Part shown: one piece after another, positions 8,033 to 15,958 of the stretch
Layout: the number at the start of each line of letters is the position of its first letter
Numbering within the stretch: position 1 is the first letter of the stretch
Assembly (NCBI RefSeq): GCF_003205875.1
Contig: NZ_PUBZ01000117.1
Location: 1-38,554 of the forward strand
From: Herpetosiphon llansteffanensis
GTDB lineage: Bacteria > Chloroflexota > Chloroflexia > Chloroflexales > Herpetosiphonaceae
DNA length: 38,554 nucleotides
Direction of reading: 5' to 3'
Made by a program: the position numbers and the translations under genes
The notes under the pieces: model-generated
Seen by the model: only the letters and a program-made list of their open reading frames with translations
What the model was told of the DNA's origin: nothing
Database searches by the model: none

Positions 8033-8440
8033 TTAAGCCTGCTCAAGCGGTGGATCAATCTGCCATTCGACAGTTTGGTATCGCATCAGAATTTGCATGA
8101 ATTCTTCAGTATTATGGGCAGGATCGAAAAAATTCAGCAGGATTTCAAGCGTTGCAGAAGCATGATCGTGGCCCCAGTTGCATGCTAAAATATCGCCATA
8201 GCAACCAGTTTTGTCATTGATAGCTTGGGTAATGCTTGCTAATTCTGGAGGAAGTGATGCAACACCAGCAAAGATTAATCGAGTTTGGCGAAAATCATCA
8301 TCTTGAGAATCAGGATCATAATTAACTGCCAAAGCAAGGTTATATTCTAAATGCAAAATTAATTGCTGCTGTTCAGAATTATAGTCAATTGCCTCAATTA
8401 ACGCATTATGTAAGGAATAAAGTGTCGGATCATAGTTCAT
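8033..8440 (-). CDS. Putative immunity protein, paralogue of the 9443-10396 N-terminal half
   Basis: A 135-residue soluble, acidic protein. It aligns along its whole length with the first ~135 residues of the 317-residue protein at 9443-10396. Both share the LH..LLEAI.YN start, a LNLALAV-like strand, DDFRQTRLIF, the GDI segment before a conserved Trp, and the final YQTVEWQID. ATG 8440 is preceded by GAGG eight bases upstream. The partial duplication of a gene adjacent to a toxin is typical of immunity gene arrays; the toxin it would neutralise is not known. Confidence 0.65.
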   Translation of the reverse strand: MNYDPTLYSLHNALIEAIDYNSEQQQLILHLEYNLALAVNYDPDSQDDDFRQTRLIFAGVASLPPELASITQAINDKTGCYGDILACNWGHDHASATLEILLNFFDPAHNTEEFMQILMRYQTVEWQIDPPLEQA

Positions 8441-8488
8441 ATTAATTACCTCAAAATCAAGCATAAATCTATCAAATGTGTGCAAGAT

Positions 8489-9082
8489 CTACTTAAATCG
8501 GCGAAGTGGGCGATTTTTTATTGGCAAACGGCGGCGTTGCAATTGTTGTGCTTGTTGAATGTAATATAGTTCTAAACCGAATGGCCCATGAAAGAGATCA
8601 ACAATTGCTTGATTACGCTCATCTGCATGGCGACCACCAAACCAGCAATAATCTTGCTTTTGGCCATCAAACTGGGCTACAACGCGATCATACACGCTTG
8701 CAGTAGTGTAAACTTGGTCGCTGGATTCAAGCGCAAGCAATGAGCTTTGCTGCATGATGGTTGAAATTTTTGCAAAGGTTATGTAATCGATCGGCTGATC
8801 ATAGAGCACATCATGGCTCAATGGCTGTTGCCAAGCGCGATTTTGCCATTGATCAATACAGACAAAGCGCCAATATTCTTGGTTGGGATATTCGGCAAAA
8901 AAGACTACTGCGGTTTTTTCGATAGCATCTGGCAATTCAGCAGGAAATGAATTAAACCAATAGTGATAGAGGTAAAAATAATTGATAGCAGTTGCTAAAC
9001 GCTCATAATAAAGTAGTGGAATAGCTAAGTACATACGATAATACTTTCGATTAACCAATATAAAGTTGCGTAAACCCAGCAT
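8489..9082 (-). CDS. Uncharacterised protein, possibly the 3' part of a frameshifted gene
   Basis: Up to 197 residues if read from ATG 9082, aromatic-rich (YYERLATAINYFYLYHYWF) with a C-terminal segment FDGQKQDYCWFGGRHADERN and a basic tail. Not recognised. It has no ribosome-binding site at ATG 9082, and its first 32 bases overlap the preceding gene in another frame. Removing one base in GGGTTT near 9070 would fuse it to the 9051-9365 gene as one ~300-residue protein. It is therefore either a translationally coupled second gene or the back half of a broken one. It lies inside the immunity-like cluster. Confidence 0.5.
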   Translation of the reverse strand: MLGLRNFILVNRKYYRMYLAIPLLYYERLATAINYFYLYHYWFNSFPAELPDAIEKTAVVFFAEYPNQEYWRFVCIDQWQNRAWQQPLSHDVLYDQPIDYITFAKISTIMQQSSLLALESSDQVYTTASVYDRVVAQFDGQKQDYCWFGGRHADERNQAIVDLFHGPFGLELYYIQQAQQLQRRRLPIKNRPLRRFK

Positions 9083-9365
9083 CGCGGCAGCGTAGCAATT
9101 GTAAGGCTAATAATGCTATTCGTTGCCTCATTAATGAATAATATTGGCTTTCTGGATTTAATAGGCACTTAAAGATATCAATTTCTGCCAAAATATACCC
9201 TATATCTGCTTGTTCAACAGCTAAGCCTGTTTGAAATAAGCGCATCCATTCTAAATTGGCTTGGTTAATAATTGGCAGCCAAGCGTGCGTAAATACAGCT
9301 TCAGTAGCGATTGGCAAAAAGCTCGTTGTTTCATTTAAATCGGTAAGCAGCAACCCAATCGACAT
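9051..9365 (-). CDS. Uncharacterised protein, possibly the 5' part of a frameshifted gene
   Basis: A 104-residue helical protein (MSIGLLLTDLNETTSFLPIA ... RQRIALLALQLLRCRDAGF). Not recognised. ATG 9365 is preceded by GAGG at a good distance, so initiation is believable here. Its end overlaps the next gene (8489-9082), which lies in the +1 frame and lacks its own ribosome-binding site. A single gene broken by one extra base is therefore quite possible. A terminator at 9391-9435 separates it from the toxin/immunity pair upstream. Confidence 0.5.
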   Translation of the reverse strand: MSIGLLLTDLNETTSFLPIATEAVFTHAWLPIINQANLEWMRLFQTGLAVEQADIGYILAEIDIFKCLLNPESQYYSLMRQRIALLALQLLRCRDAGFTQLYIG

Positions 9366-9390
9366 GGACTTCCTCGTCATATTGAACAAA

Positions 9391-9435
9391 CGAGTTATAA
9401 AAACAGCAGCAAGTCATGTTAACTTGCTGCTGTTT
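9391..9435 (-). terminator. Rho-independent terminator of the toxin-immunity operon
   Basis: AAACAGCAGCAAGT (9401-9414) and ACTTGCTGCTGTTT (9422-9435) form a perfect 14-base stem with a 7-base loop. On the minus strand the stem is followed by a T-rich run (TTTTTATAA). It lies just after the 9443-10396 gene, so toxin and immunity gene form a closed two-gene unit. Confidence 0.88.
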
Positions 9436-9442
9436 GGCCTAT

Positions 9443-10396
9443 TTAGAAGCTTGTTTGTTCAACCTGACCATCAGCAAAACTCATGGTCAGGTGCAGTGGT
9501 TGTTGCGGGCTGGTCACAAGCTCGATTGTGTTCCAAGCGGGCTTGGAGCGTTCGCGCAACTCGCGCAGAATGAAAAAGAGTTGATAATCGACCTCAAAGC
9601 CTTGCTCCTGACGCAGTTGGTTGGCCGAGCTAAATCGCCCGTAGAGCAAGCCATGGTCGGCTGCGGGAATTTCGGCAACCACGCGGGCGCTAATCCATGG
9701 CTGAGGAATTCGCTGCTCAATTGTGCTACGCAAGGCTGCCAACAATTGCTCGCTAGTGGCATCGCTTAAATCATAGACAGCATCATTATGGTAATGAAAC
9801 GCCTGATAGAACGGTAACCCATCAACCTGATAGCGCGCAGCGAGGATAATTGGGCGTTGATCAGCATTGGGCAGGTTAATCACTTGTAGATCGAGCGTTA
9901 CATCATGGCCAGCCTGGCGTTGGGCATCAAGCGTTTGCTCGAATTGCTGCCATGCTTGTTGATTGATTTCGGTAGGTTGAAAAGGCTTGGCTGGCTCAGC
10001 AGGAGCAGGATCATCAATTTGCCATTCAACTGTTTGATAATGAATAGTACATGAAATAAAATCTTCAGTCCCATTCAAATCATCAGTGATCGTAGCATTC
10101 AGCGTAACACTTGGTGACGCTGACTGATGCCAACTAAATTCATAAATATCACCATAAATGCTATCAGGATCGGCTCGTCCATCAGCAAATTGTGGCAATG
10201 CAGGCTCAATTGCCGAAACTCCATGAAAAATCAAACGAGTCTGGCGAAAATCATCAACGAGGTTATTTGGATCAAAGGTAACTGCTAAAGCCAAATTAAG
10301 CTCAATTGAGAGCACGAGCGTTTGATCAGCTGGATTATAGGCGATAGCTTCTAATAATCCATCATGCAAACGATATTGAGTTGGGTCAATAAGCAT
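9443..10396 (-). CDS. Probable two-domain immunity protein of the adjacent toxin
   Basis: A 317-residue soluble acidic protein starting 14 bases after the toxin stop, the usual position of a cognate immunity gene. Residues 1 to ~135 are paralogous to the separate protein at 8033-8440. A Pro-rich linker (PAPAEPAKPFQPTE) leads to a second domain (~155-317) with QVDGLPFYQAFHYH and, near the end, YGRFSSANQLRQEQGFEVDY and FFILRELRERSKPAWN. That second half is reminiscent of YezG/DUF600-type immunity proteins, though this is from memory and weak. AGGAG precedes ATG 10396. It may be a fused double immunity protein. A strong terminator follows. Confidence 0.7.
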   Translation of the reverse strand: MLIDPTQYRLHDGLLEAIAYNPADQTLVLSIELNLALAVTFDPNNLVDDFRQTRLIFHGVSAIEPALPQFADGRADPDSIYGDIYEFSWHQSASPSVTLNATITDDLNGTEDFISCTIHYQTVEWQIDDPAPAEPAKPFQPTEINQQAWQQFEQTLDAQRQAGHDVTLDLQVINLPNADQRPIILAARYQVDGLPFYQAFHYHNDAVYDLSDATSEQLLAALRSTIEQRIPQPWISARVVAEIPAADHGLLYGRFSSANQLRQEQGFEVDYQLFFILRELRERSKPAWNTIELVTSPQQPLHLTMSFADGQVEQTSF

Positions 10397-10410
10397 GCTG
10401 ACTCCTATTT

Positions 10411-11397
10411 TTATTCAACAACGATATGCGATGGCCCTGAGCCATTATTAACTGGGTTACCATTACGATCAAAATATTTATCAACTTTCTTATGGGTTGC
10501 ATGAGGATTTTCAATATGATAATGGTCAACACCTTCAAAGCCAGGTTCGCCTGGTTTCCCTTTATCAAAGCGCATGGTCAAACCAGAAGGATCTTCAAAA
10601 GTTCGGTGACCATTTGCTGCGGCTTTGGGATGAGAAACTTCCTTCCAGCCTTGCTTAAGCAAATCGTCAGGATTCTTAGGCAAATTCGAAGCAATATTGG
10701 GAATACGTTCGGCAGTTTCTTCAAGGGTTTCTTGGGCTACATTTTTAACAACCCGTTCCGCCCCTTCTTCGACAACTTCCTCAGCAACCTCTTTAACCGC
10801 CCGTTCGGCTCCTTCTTCGGCAATTTCCTCGGCAATTTCTTTGCCAGCCTTAACGCCCCATTTGCCAATTTTGCCTGCATCGCCAACAATTGGAATCATC
10901 GCAGCAGCAGAGATAGCAGCCTCAAGATGGCGACCTTCGGCTAGATAAATCAGGGCATTAACCCCGTCCGCAATTTCGCCAAAGCCAGGGATAAAGCCCA
11001 CAACATCGAGCGCACCATGCACCCAATCGCTGGCCTTGTTCCATGCCTTGCTTAACCAACTGCCTTCATCTTTCTTGGCAGCAGCAGCGGCAACCATTTT
11101 GCCTTTAAACAGGCCCGCAGCCTCTTCCTCAGCCTGGCGAAAGATTTTGCTAATCTCACCAGTGACGCTTTGCGCTACGTTAAAATTGTTTTCAAGCCGC
11201 TTTAAGGCTGGCACGACCTCGCCAGTATATTCACTCTCAAAGGCCTTAAAGGCATCTCCATGCCAGCTACTGGCTAATTGCTGATGTAACTGGTTTAATT
11301 GTTGCTGTAAGCTTGAAACTCGGTCTCTCAACTGACCAAATTTGGTCTCAATTTGCTTAAGCTGCTCATACTCAGCTTGAACGATTGGTGCCGTCAT
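10411..11397 (-). CDS. WXG100-headed polymorphic toxin
   Basis: A 328-residue predicted secreted toxin. Residues 1 to ~100 form a helical hairpin with the WxG turn at Trp45-His-Gly47 (SSWHGDAF), the WXG100/ESX export signature. A hydrophobic pretoxin-like stretch follows (~130-195, LDVVGFIPGFGEIADGVNAL and AAAMIPIVGDAGKIGKWG), then a charged Glu/Ala repeat helix (AEEIAEEGAERAVKEVAEEV). The C-terminal toxin domain (~250-328, FEDPSGLTMRF to SHIVVE) contains HYHIENPHATHK, and its clustered His residues suggest a nuclease-like active site; the activity is unproven. ATG 11397 is chosen with GGAGG upstream. The presumed immunity gene follows within 15 bases. Export would need a type VII-like system not present here. 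Confidence 0.8.
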   Translation of the reverse strand: MTAPIVQAEYEQLKQIETKFGQLRDRVSSLQQQLNQLHQQLASSWHGDAFKAFESEYTGEVVPALKRLENNFNVAQSVTGEISKIFRQAEEEAAGLFKGKMVAAAAAKKDEGSWLSKAWNKASDWVHGALDVVGFIPGFGEIADGVNALIYLAEGRHLEAAISAAAMIPIVGDAGKIGKWGVKAGKEIAEEIAEEGAERAVKEVAEEVVEEGAERVVKNVAQETLEETAERIPNIASNLPKNPDDLLKQGWKEVSHPKAAANGHRTFEDPSGLTMRFDKGKPGEPGFEGVDHYHIENPHATHKKVDKYFDRNGNPVNNGSGPSHIVVE

Positions 11398-11598
11398 CCT
11401 GCCTCCCAATAACAATAAAAAAGATCAGCTTGTCATGCGAGTTACTGGGAGCAATGTTCTAGGTTGATTGTAATCGTTGACATGTCACCTTTAAAAGTGC
11501 CTCGCTAGCATAGCACACTCAACAGCTAGCTAGATTAATCGGAGCTTAATCTACAGCTTTGACTATTGATGCTTTGCGGGCCACTATCGTAGCGCACA

Positions 11599-11635
11599 CA
11601 AAACAACACGCGGATCAACTATTGATCCGCGTGTT
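11599..11635 (-). terminator. Rho-independent terminator after etfA
   Basis: AACACGCGGATCAA (11605-11618) pairs perfectly with TTGATCCGCGTGTT (11622-11635) around a 3-base loop. On the minus strand the stem runs into TTGTTTTGTG. It lies 19 bases beyond the etfA stop. The stretch 11398-11598 between the toxin start and this hairpin holds no gene and presumably carries the toxin promoter. Confidence 0.85.
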
Positions 11636-11653
11636 GCAATGACTAGAAATTAA

Positions 11654-12631
11654 TTAGCGGCCAGTTTTGGCTTTAACTTCAGCAGTCAAGGCTGGCAAGA
11701 TTTCGTTAATATCGCCAACAATCCCGTAGGTAGCTACCTTGAAAATTGGTGCTTCGGGATCTTTGTTGATTGCCACGATGGTGTTTGATGAGCGCATGCC
11801 AGCGAGGTGCTGAATTGCGCCTGAAATACCACAGGCAACATACAATTTTGGTGCAACGGTTTTGCCGGTTTGGCCAACTTGGCGCTCGTAGGCGATCCAG
11901 CCAGCATCGACAACTGCGCGTGAAGCGCCGTGTGTGCCGCCCATGACCCGCGCCAATTCAGGGATAAGTTTTTCGTAGTTTTCAGGTGAGCCAAGACCAC
12001 GGCCACCAGAAACAATCACGGTTGCATCAGCCAAGTTGACAGCGCCCGTGCGTTGCTCAACATTGCGCACTTTAGTCCGAATCGTGACCGCAGGCATCGC
12101 CACGTTCACCACTTCGCCAGCGCCAGCGCCAGCAATTGGCTTGCCAACTTGGCGACGAACCGAAGCGATCGCTGGGCGAGCAGCGCCAAAACTCAAGCTA
12201 TTGATCACGTTTGCGCCGTGTGAAGGGCGAACAGCGGTCAATTGGCCTGCTTCTACGCTCACATTGGTTACATCAGGAGCCAAGCCTACGCCCAACTCAG
12301 CAGCCAATGCGCCAGTGAAATCGCGCATTTGCAACGATGAACCAGTCAAAAACAGTTCTGGTTGGTGGGCTTCGATTGCAGCTTTAGCAGCAGCAACATA
12401 GCCATCGGTGGTATATTGGGCCAAATTGGCATCATCAACCACATAGGCTTTACTTGCGCCAGCAGCAAATGCTTGCTCGACCAAGCTGGCAGTGTTGCTG
12501 CCAAGCACCAAGGCGGCAACGCTTTGCCCAAGCGCATCGGCAATTTCTTTGCCTTTGCCCAATAATTCTTTGGAAATTGCGCCAACTTCACCATTTTTAT
12601 GTTCGATTAAGACCCAAACGCCACTAGCCAT
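11654..12631 (-). CDS. etfA: Electron transfer flavoprotein alpha subunit
   Basis: A 325-residue alpha subunit of ETF, the FAD-carrying heterodimer that takes electrons from acyl-CoA and other dehydrogenases to the quinone pool. The N-terminal domain (1 to ~190) starts [20 protein letters not shown]. The C-terminal FAD-binding domain has [16 protein letters not shown], the [19 protein letters not shown] signature and [19 protein letters not shown], all diagnostic of EtfA. Length is normal. GAGG precedes ATG 12631. It lies downstream of etfB on the same strand, the standard etfBA order, but with an unusual ~150-base repeat-filled gap. A strong terminator follows. Confidence 0.97.
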   Translation of the reverse strand: MASGVWVLIEHKNGEVGAISKELLGKGKEIADALGQSVAALVLGSNTASLVEQAFAAGASKAYVVDDANLAQYTTDGYVAAAKAAIEAHQPELFLTGSSLQMRDFTGALAAELGVGLAPDVTNVSVEAGQLTAVRPSHGANVINSLSFGAARPAIASVRRQVGKPIAGAGAGEVVNVAMPAVTIRTKVRNVEQRTGAVNLADATVIVSGGRGLGSPENYEKLIPELARVMGGTHGASRAVVDAGWIAYERQVGQTGKTVAPKLYVACGISGAIQHLAGMRSSNTIVAINKDPEAPIFKVATYGIVGDINEILPALTAEVKAKTGR

Positions 12632-12644
12632 GAAAACACCTCAT

Positions 12645-12777
12645 TGTGAAGGATGAAGGATGAAGGATAAGGGATGAATAGGTTCCTTCAATCGCAGCAT
12701 CAATAGATAATGATTATGTTTTGGATGAATCCTAAGGGGAATTTCTTCATAATTCATCCCTCATAATTCATCCTTGC
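12645..12777. repeat. TTCATCC heptad repeats between etfB and etfA
   Basis: GAAGGATGAAGGATGAAGGAT near 12647-12670 and the opposite-strand words CATAATTCATCC, twice, near 12748-12776. The two arms are roughly complementary and could form a long imperfect hairpin inside the etfBA transcript. The same word family occurs at 1838-1895. Confidence 0.65.
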
Positions 12778-12780
12778 AGC

Positions 12781-13554
12781 TTACAGGATTTGATTTTCAA
12801 CCAATTTTTGGACCAAGCTGCTCACTTGAGTTTGGACGTTACCACTGATCATCTCGCCTGATGGGCGGGCTGGTGGTGGCACGCGATCAGCAACTTGCAC
12901 ATTGCCAGCAACATCGCTGCCGCCAAGGCCAAGGTCGCCTAAACTCCAGGTTGGGATTGGTTGCTTGCTGACTTTGCGAATCTTCAACAATGATGGGTAG
13001 CGAGGCTCGTTCAAATCTTTAACCGCCGTTAAGACGACTGGCAACGAGGCTTCGACGGTTTCGAGGGTATCTTCCAAAGCGCGATCAACCACAATGCTGG
13101 TTTCACTCAATTCGTGCACTTTGAAAACATAGGTCAGTTGTGACCAACCAAGGAAGCGGGCCAACGCTGGGCCAAATTGGCCAGTTTCGTCGTCGGTGCT
13201 TTGCTTGCCACAGAAGACGATATTGACATTATCGAGTTTCTTGATCGCGGCAGCAACAACTTTGGCAGCGCTTTGCGAATCAACATGCTCCAAGGCTGGG
13301 TCGTTGATCAAAACTGCTTCGTTCGCACCCATTGCCAAGGCTTTTTTGAGTGAATCAGTGGCATCATCGCTGCCAAGGCTGATTACGGTCACTTGGCCAT
13401 CGTTCTTTTCGGCCCACTGCAAGGCTTCTTCAATCGCATATTCATCAAACAAATTGATAATTGGATTGATTCCGTCGGTGTTAATCTGCTTATCGGCAGT
13501 GATTTTCACACTATTTTGTTCAGGAACTTGCTTAACACAAACTACTGCGTGCAT
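12781..13554 (-). CDS. etfB: Electron transfer flavoprotein beta subunit
   Basis: A 257-residue beta subunit of ETF, binding AMP and partnering EtfA. The start MHAVVCVKQVPEQNSVKI, the NPIINLFDEYAIEEALQWAE segment, the CGKQSTDDETGQFGPALARFLGW nucleotide-binding region (quoted in part: STDDETGQFGPALA) and the C-terminal YPSLLKIRKVSKQPIPTW are all classic. Length is normal. It is the first gene of the etfBA unit, with a GGAGG-like site upstream of ATG 13554. The divergent kinase gene at 13802 shares the upstream region. Confidence 0.97.
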   Translation of the reverse strand: MHAVVCVKQVPEQNSVKITADKQINTDGINPIINLFDEYAIEEALQWAEKNDGQVTVISLGSDDATDSLKKALAMGANEAVLINDPALEHVDSQSAAKVVAAAIKKLDNVNIVFCGKQSTDDETGQFGPALARFLGWSQLTYVFKVHELSETSIVVDRALEDTLETVEASLPVVLTAVKDLNEPRYPSLLKIRKVSKQPIPTWSLGDLGLGGSDVAGNVQVADRVPPPARPSGEMISGNVQTQVSSLVQKLVENQIL

Positions 13555-13801
13555 TCAAGAAACCTCCGTTGGTTTGCTGAGTGGCTCTTTTGCCACAAGC
13601 ATGCGCTGTGGCTTTGGCCATAGTATACCATAGACTGACTGAGCATGACGCACTGCGTTGAACTAGCAGCCGCTTTTTATTTTGTACAATTGACGTGCAT
13701 TTGGCTGGCGTATACTCATACTAGGCCATCATCTGCCCAAAGCTACATAGAACAAACAAGGAGCTTTAGGTTGATTTTGGCGCACAAATGAGGAGTTTTG
13801 G

Positions 13802-15511
13802 ATGGATTTAAATAGCTTTGAATCGGTACGCACGTTGCGCAAAACCGCGTTTAAGTATTGCTGTGGGATTGCCTTAGCGTTAATGTTATATGTAATTCAG
13901 CTTAATTATTTCGTCTTTAATGAAATTAATTATGAATTTATCGCAATATCAATCCTATATATAATTATGTTATTCTTTTTCACCGAAAGCTATTCATTTA
14001 AAGGGGTTATCTTAAGTATTACTGGATTTTTATATGTTATTTATCAAGCAGGTGATGGTGATCGTTTAAATGGAATCATTTCCGATCATACTATATTATT
14101 TTTATTACCGATCATTATGGTTGGCTTAATTAGTGGCTCTTTTAGGATGATATTAAGTGGTTTTTTTAATATATTATTAGTATTTATCTTTTTTTATATC
14201 TACCAATCTGAAATTATCTCGATGACGTATTATAATTTACTTTTCTTAAGTATTGTAATTTTCTTAGTATGGCTCCTCGTGCGTTCTTTAGAAAAAGCCC
14301 TCTATCAATCACTCCATCTTCAGGCCAATTTGCAAAATTTGGTTGCTGAACGCACAGCCCAATTAGCCGTCAGCGTGCATGAAGCCAAATCGGCGCAATA
14401 CGTTGCCGAGCAAGCCAACCTGCGCAAATCGCAATTTCTGGCCACAATGAGCCACGAATTACGCACGCCGCTGAATGCCATTATTAACATGACCGAGTTT
14501 ATCGATTGGTTTGGCCCGCTCAACAGCCAACAAAAAAGCTATCAAGATCAGGTTCGCGGCGCTGGTGAACATTTGTTACACCTGATCAACGACATTTTGG
14601 ATCTCTCGAAAATCGAGGCTGGACGGGTTGAATTGCACTTTGGCAACATCGATTGTGCAGCAATTACCCAAGAAGTGCTAGAAACCGTACGGCCCTTGGC
14701 CGAAGCCAAAGGTTTAGAGGTTGCTTATCAACAAGCTGATAAGCTTGATTTGGCATGGGCCGATAGTAAAGCGATTAAGCAAATTGTGCTCAATCTGCTC
14801 TCAAATGCAATCAAATTTACCGAAACTGGCCGCATTAGCGTGACCATTGAGTGTGCAGCAAACGCAGTTATCTTGTCGATTCACGATACAGGCATTGGCA
14901 TCGCGCTTGAACATCAGCAATTTATCTGGGAATCGTTTCGTCAAATTCAAAGCGCCGATGATCGCGAATATGAAGGCACAGGCTTGGGCATGAGCATCAC
15001 CAAGCAGCTAGTCGATTTACATGGTGGCGACATTACGGTCGAAAGCGAGATTGATCGTGGTACGCAATTTCGCGTGTGCTTGCCAACCAAAGCAGCGTGG
15101 CAGCAACGCCAGCGCCACTATGCCCAAGCTGCCAGCAAGCAGGCTATGTTGATCGTTGATGATAATCCAAACACGGTTGAAGAATTTGGCACTCAATTAT
15201 CGCGCAGCGATTGGAGCATTGTTGGCTGCTTGGATAGTCGCGAAGCCTTAGCAATCTATCAGCGTGAGCAACCAACGTTGGTTGTGCTTGATGCAACTTT
15301 AGCCTTTGTTAGCGCCCATAGCTTAATAAACGAAATTTTGGCAATTAATCCTGATCAGGCAATGTTGATTGTCGCGCCAAACAATGAATATAGCCTTGGC
15401 TTGGAAAGCTGGCCGCATATTAGTCGGCCATGGCCGCAAACATTGGCCACCCTGTTGCAACAAACTGTGGCAACCGCCCAGCAGCATCGGCAAGGAGCAA
15501 CAATCGCATAA
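13802..15511 (+). CDS. Membrane hybrid sensor histidine kinase with degenerate receiver
   Basis: A 569-residue kinase. About six membrane segments (~18-165) are encoded by strikingly AT-rich DNA. A short coiled coil (NLQNLVAERTAQLAVSVHEA) leads to HisKA (FLATMSHELRTPLNAI, phospho-acceptor His218) and an HATPase with NLLSNAIKFTETG (N box), DTGIGI (G1) and GTGLGMSI (G2). The C-terminal receiver domain (~443-560) has the acidic pair in IVDDNP and the acceptor Asp in LVVLDATL. The usual Lys near the end is Arg (SRPWPQ), so its switch chemistry may be impaired. The ligand is unknown. GAGGAG precedes ATG 13802; a weak promoter (TTGACG, 15-base spacer, TATACT) lies at 13690-13716. Two response regulator genes follow within 32 bases. 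Confidence 0.9.
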   Translation: MDLNSFESVRTLRKTAFKYCCGIALALMLYVIQLNYFVFNEINYEFIAISILYIIMLFFFTESYSFKGVILSITGFLYVIYQAGDGDRLNGIISDHTILFLLPIIMVGLISGSFRMILSGFFNILLVFIFFYIYQSEIISMTYYNLLFLSIVIFLVWLLVRSLEKALYQSLHLQANLQNLVAERTAQLAVSVHEAKSAQYVAEQANLRKSQFLATMSHELRTPLNAIINMTEFIDWFGPLNSQQKSYQDQVRGAGEHLLHLINDILDLSKIEAGRVELHFGNIDCAAITQEVLETVRPLAEAKGLEVAYQQADKLDLAWADSKAIKQIVLNLLSNAIKFTETGRISVTIECAANAVILSIHDTGIGIALEHQQFIWESFRQIQSADDREYEGTGLGMSITKQLVDLHGGDITVESEIDRGTQFRVCLPTKAAWQQRQRHYAQAASKQAMLIVDDNPNTVEEFGTQLSRSDWSIVGCLDSREALAIYQREQPTLVVLDATLAFVSAHSLINEILAINPDQAMLIVAPNNEYSLGLESWPHISRPWPQTLATLLQQTVATAQQHRQGATIA

Positions 15512-15542
15512 CGAGGAGCAAGCGATCACCTTAGGAGGAATA

Positions 15543-15953
15543 ATGTATTCATCGACGACCCACATTTCTGCCGGAGTGATTGAAGATAACCCGCAAAACC
15601 TAGAAATCGCGCGGGTGTGTTTGATTCATCAATTGCACGCCCAGTATCAAGGCGGTTGGAACTCAGGCAGTAGTTTTTTTGCGTGGCATAGCACCCATGC
15701 AGATATTGGCTTAGATATTTTACTCTTGGATATTCATATGCCCAAGGAGAGCGGAATTAAACTCTATCAAACCGTGCGTGCAGCATTGCCACAGACCAAA
15801 ATCATTGCCTGGACAGCAGATGTTGTTCCGCAACGGGTTGTGGTCTATCAACAAATTGGCTTTGATGGTATGATCGGCAAACCGATTAATACCAAATATT
15901 TTCCGTTACAGATCCAGCGCATTTTGGCTGGCGAAGCTGTCTGGGAGATTTGA
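15543..15953 (+). CDS. Single-domain response regulator
   Basis: A 136-residue stand-alone receiver domain. The acidic start VIEDNPQN, the phospho-acceptor Asp in ILLLDIHMP, the Thr in AWTADVVP and the Lys in MIGKPI are all present, so it should be phosphorylated normally. ATG 15543 is chosen because AGGAGG precedes it and the receiver fold starts there; the longer upstream frame only overlaps the kinase. It lies between the hybrid kinase and a second regulator, and the next gene begins at its stop. Likely a phosphotransfer intermediate or an allosteric output protein. Confidence 0.87.
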   Translation: MYSSTTHISAGVIEDNPQNLEIARVCLIHQLHAQYQGGWNSGSSFFAWHSTHADIGLDILLLDIHMPKESGIKLYQTVRAALPQTKIIAWTADVVPQRVVVYQQIGFDGMIGKPINTKYFPLQIQRILAGEAVWEI

Positions 15954-15958
15954 TTGTT

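Noticed and set aside
10492-10944. A 150-codon plus-strand frame rich in Phe and Asn
   Set aside because: It is the complement of the Glu/Ala repeat helix of the toxin gene; low-complexity shadow.
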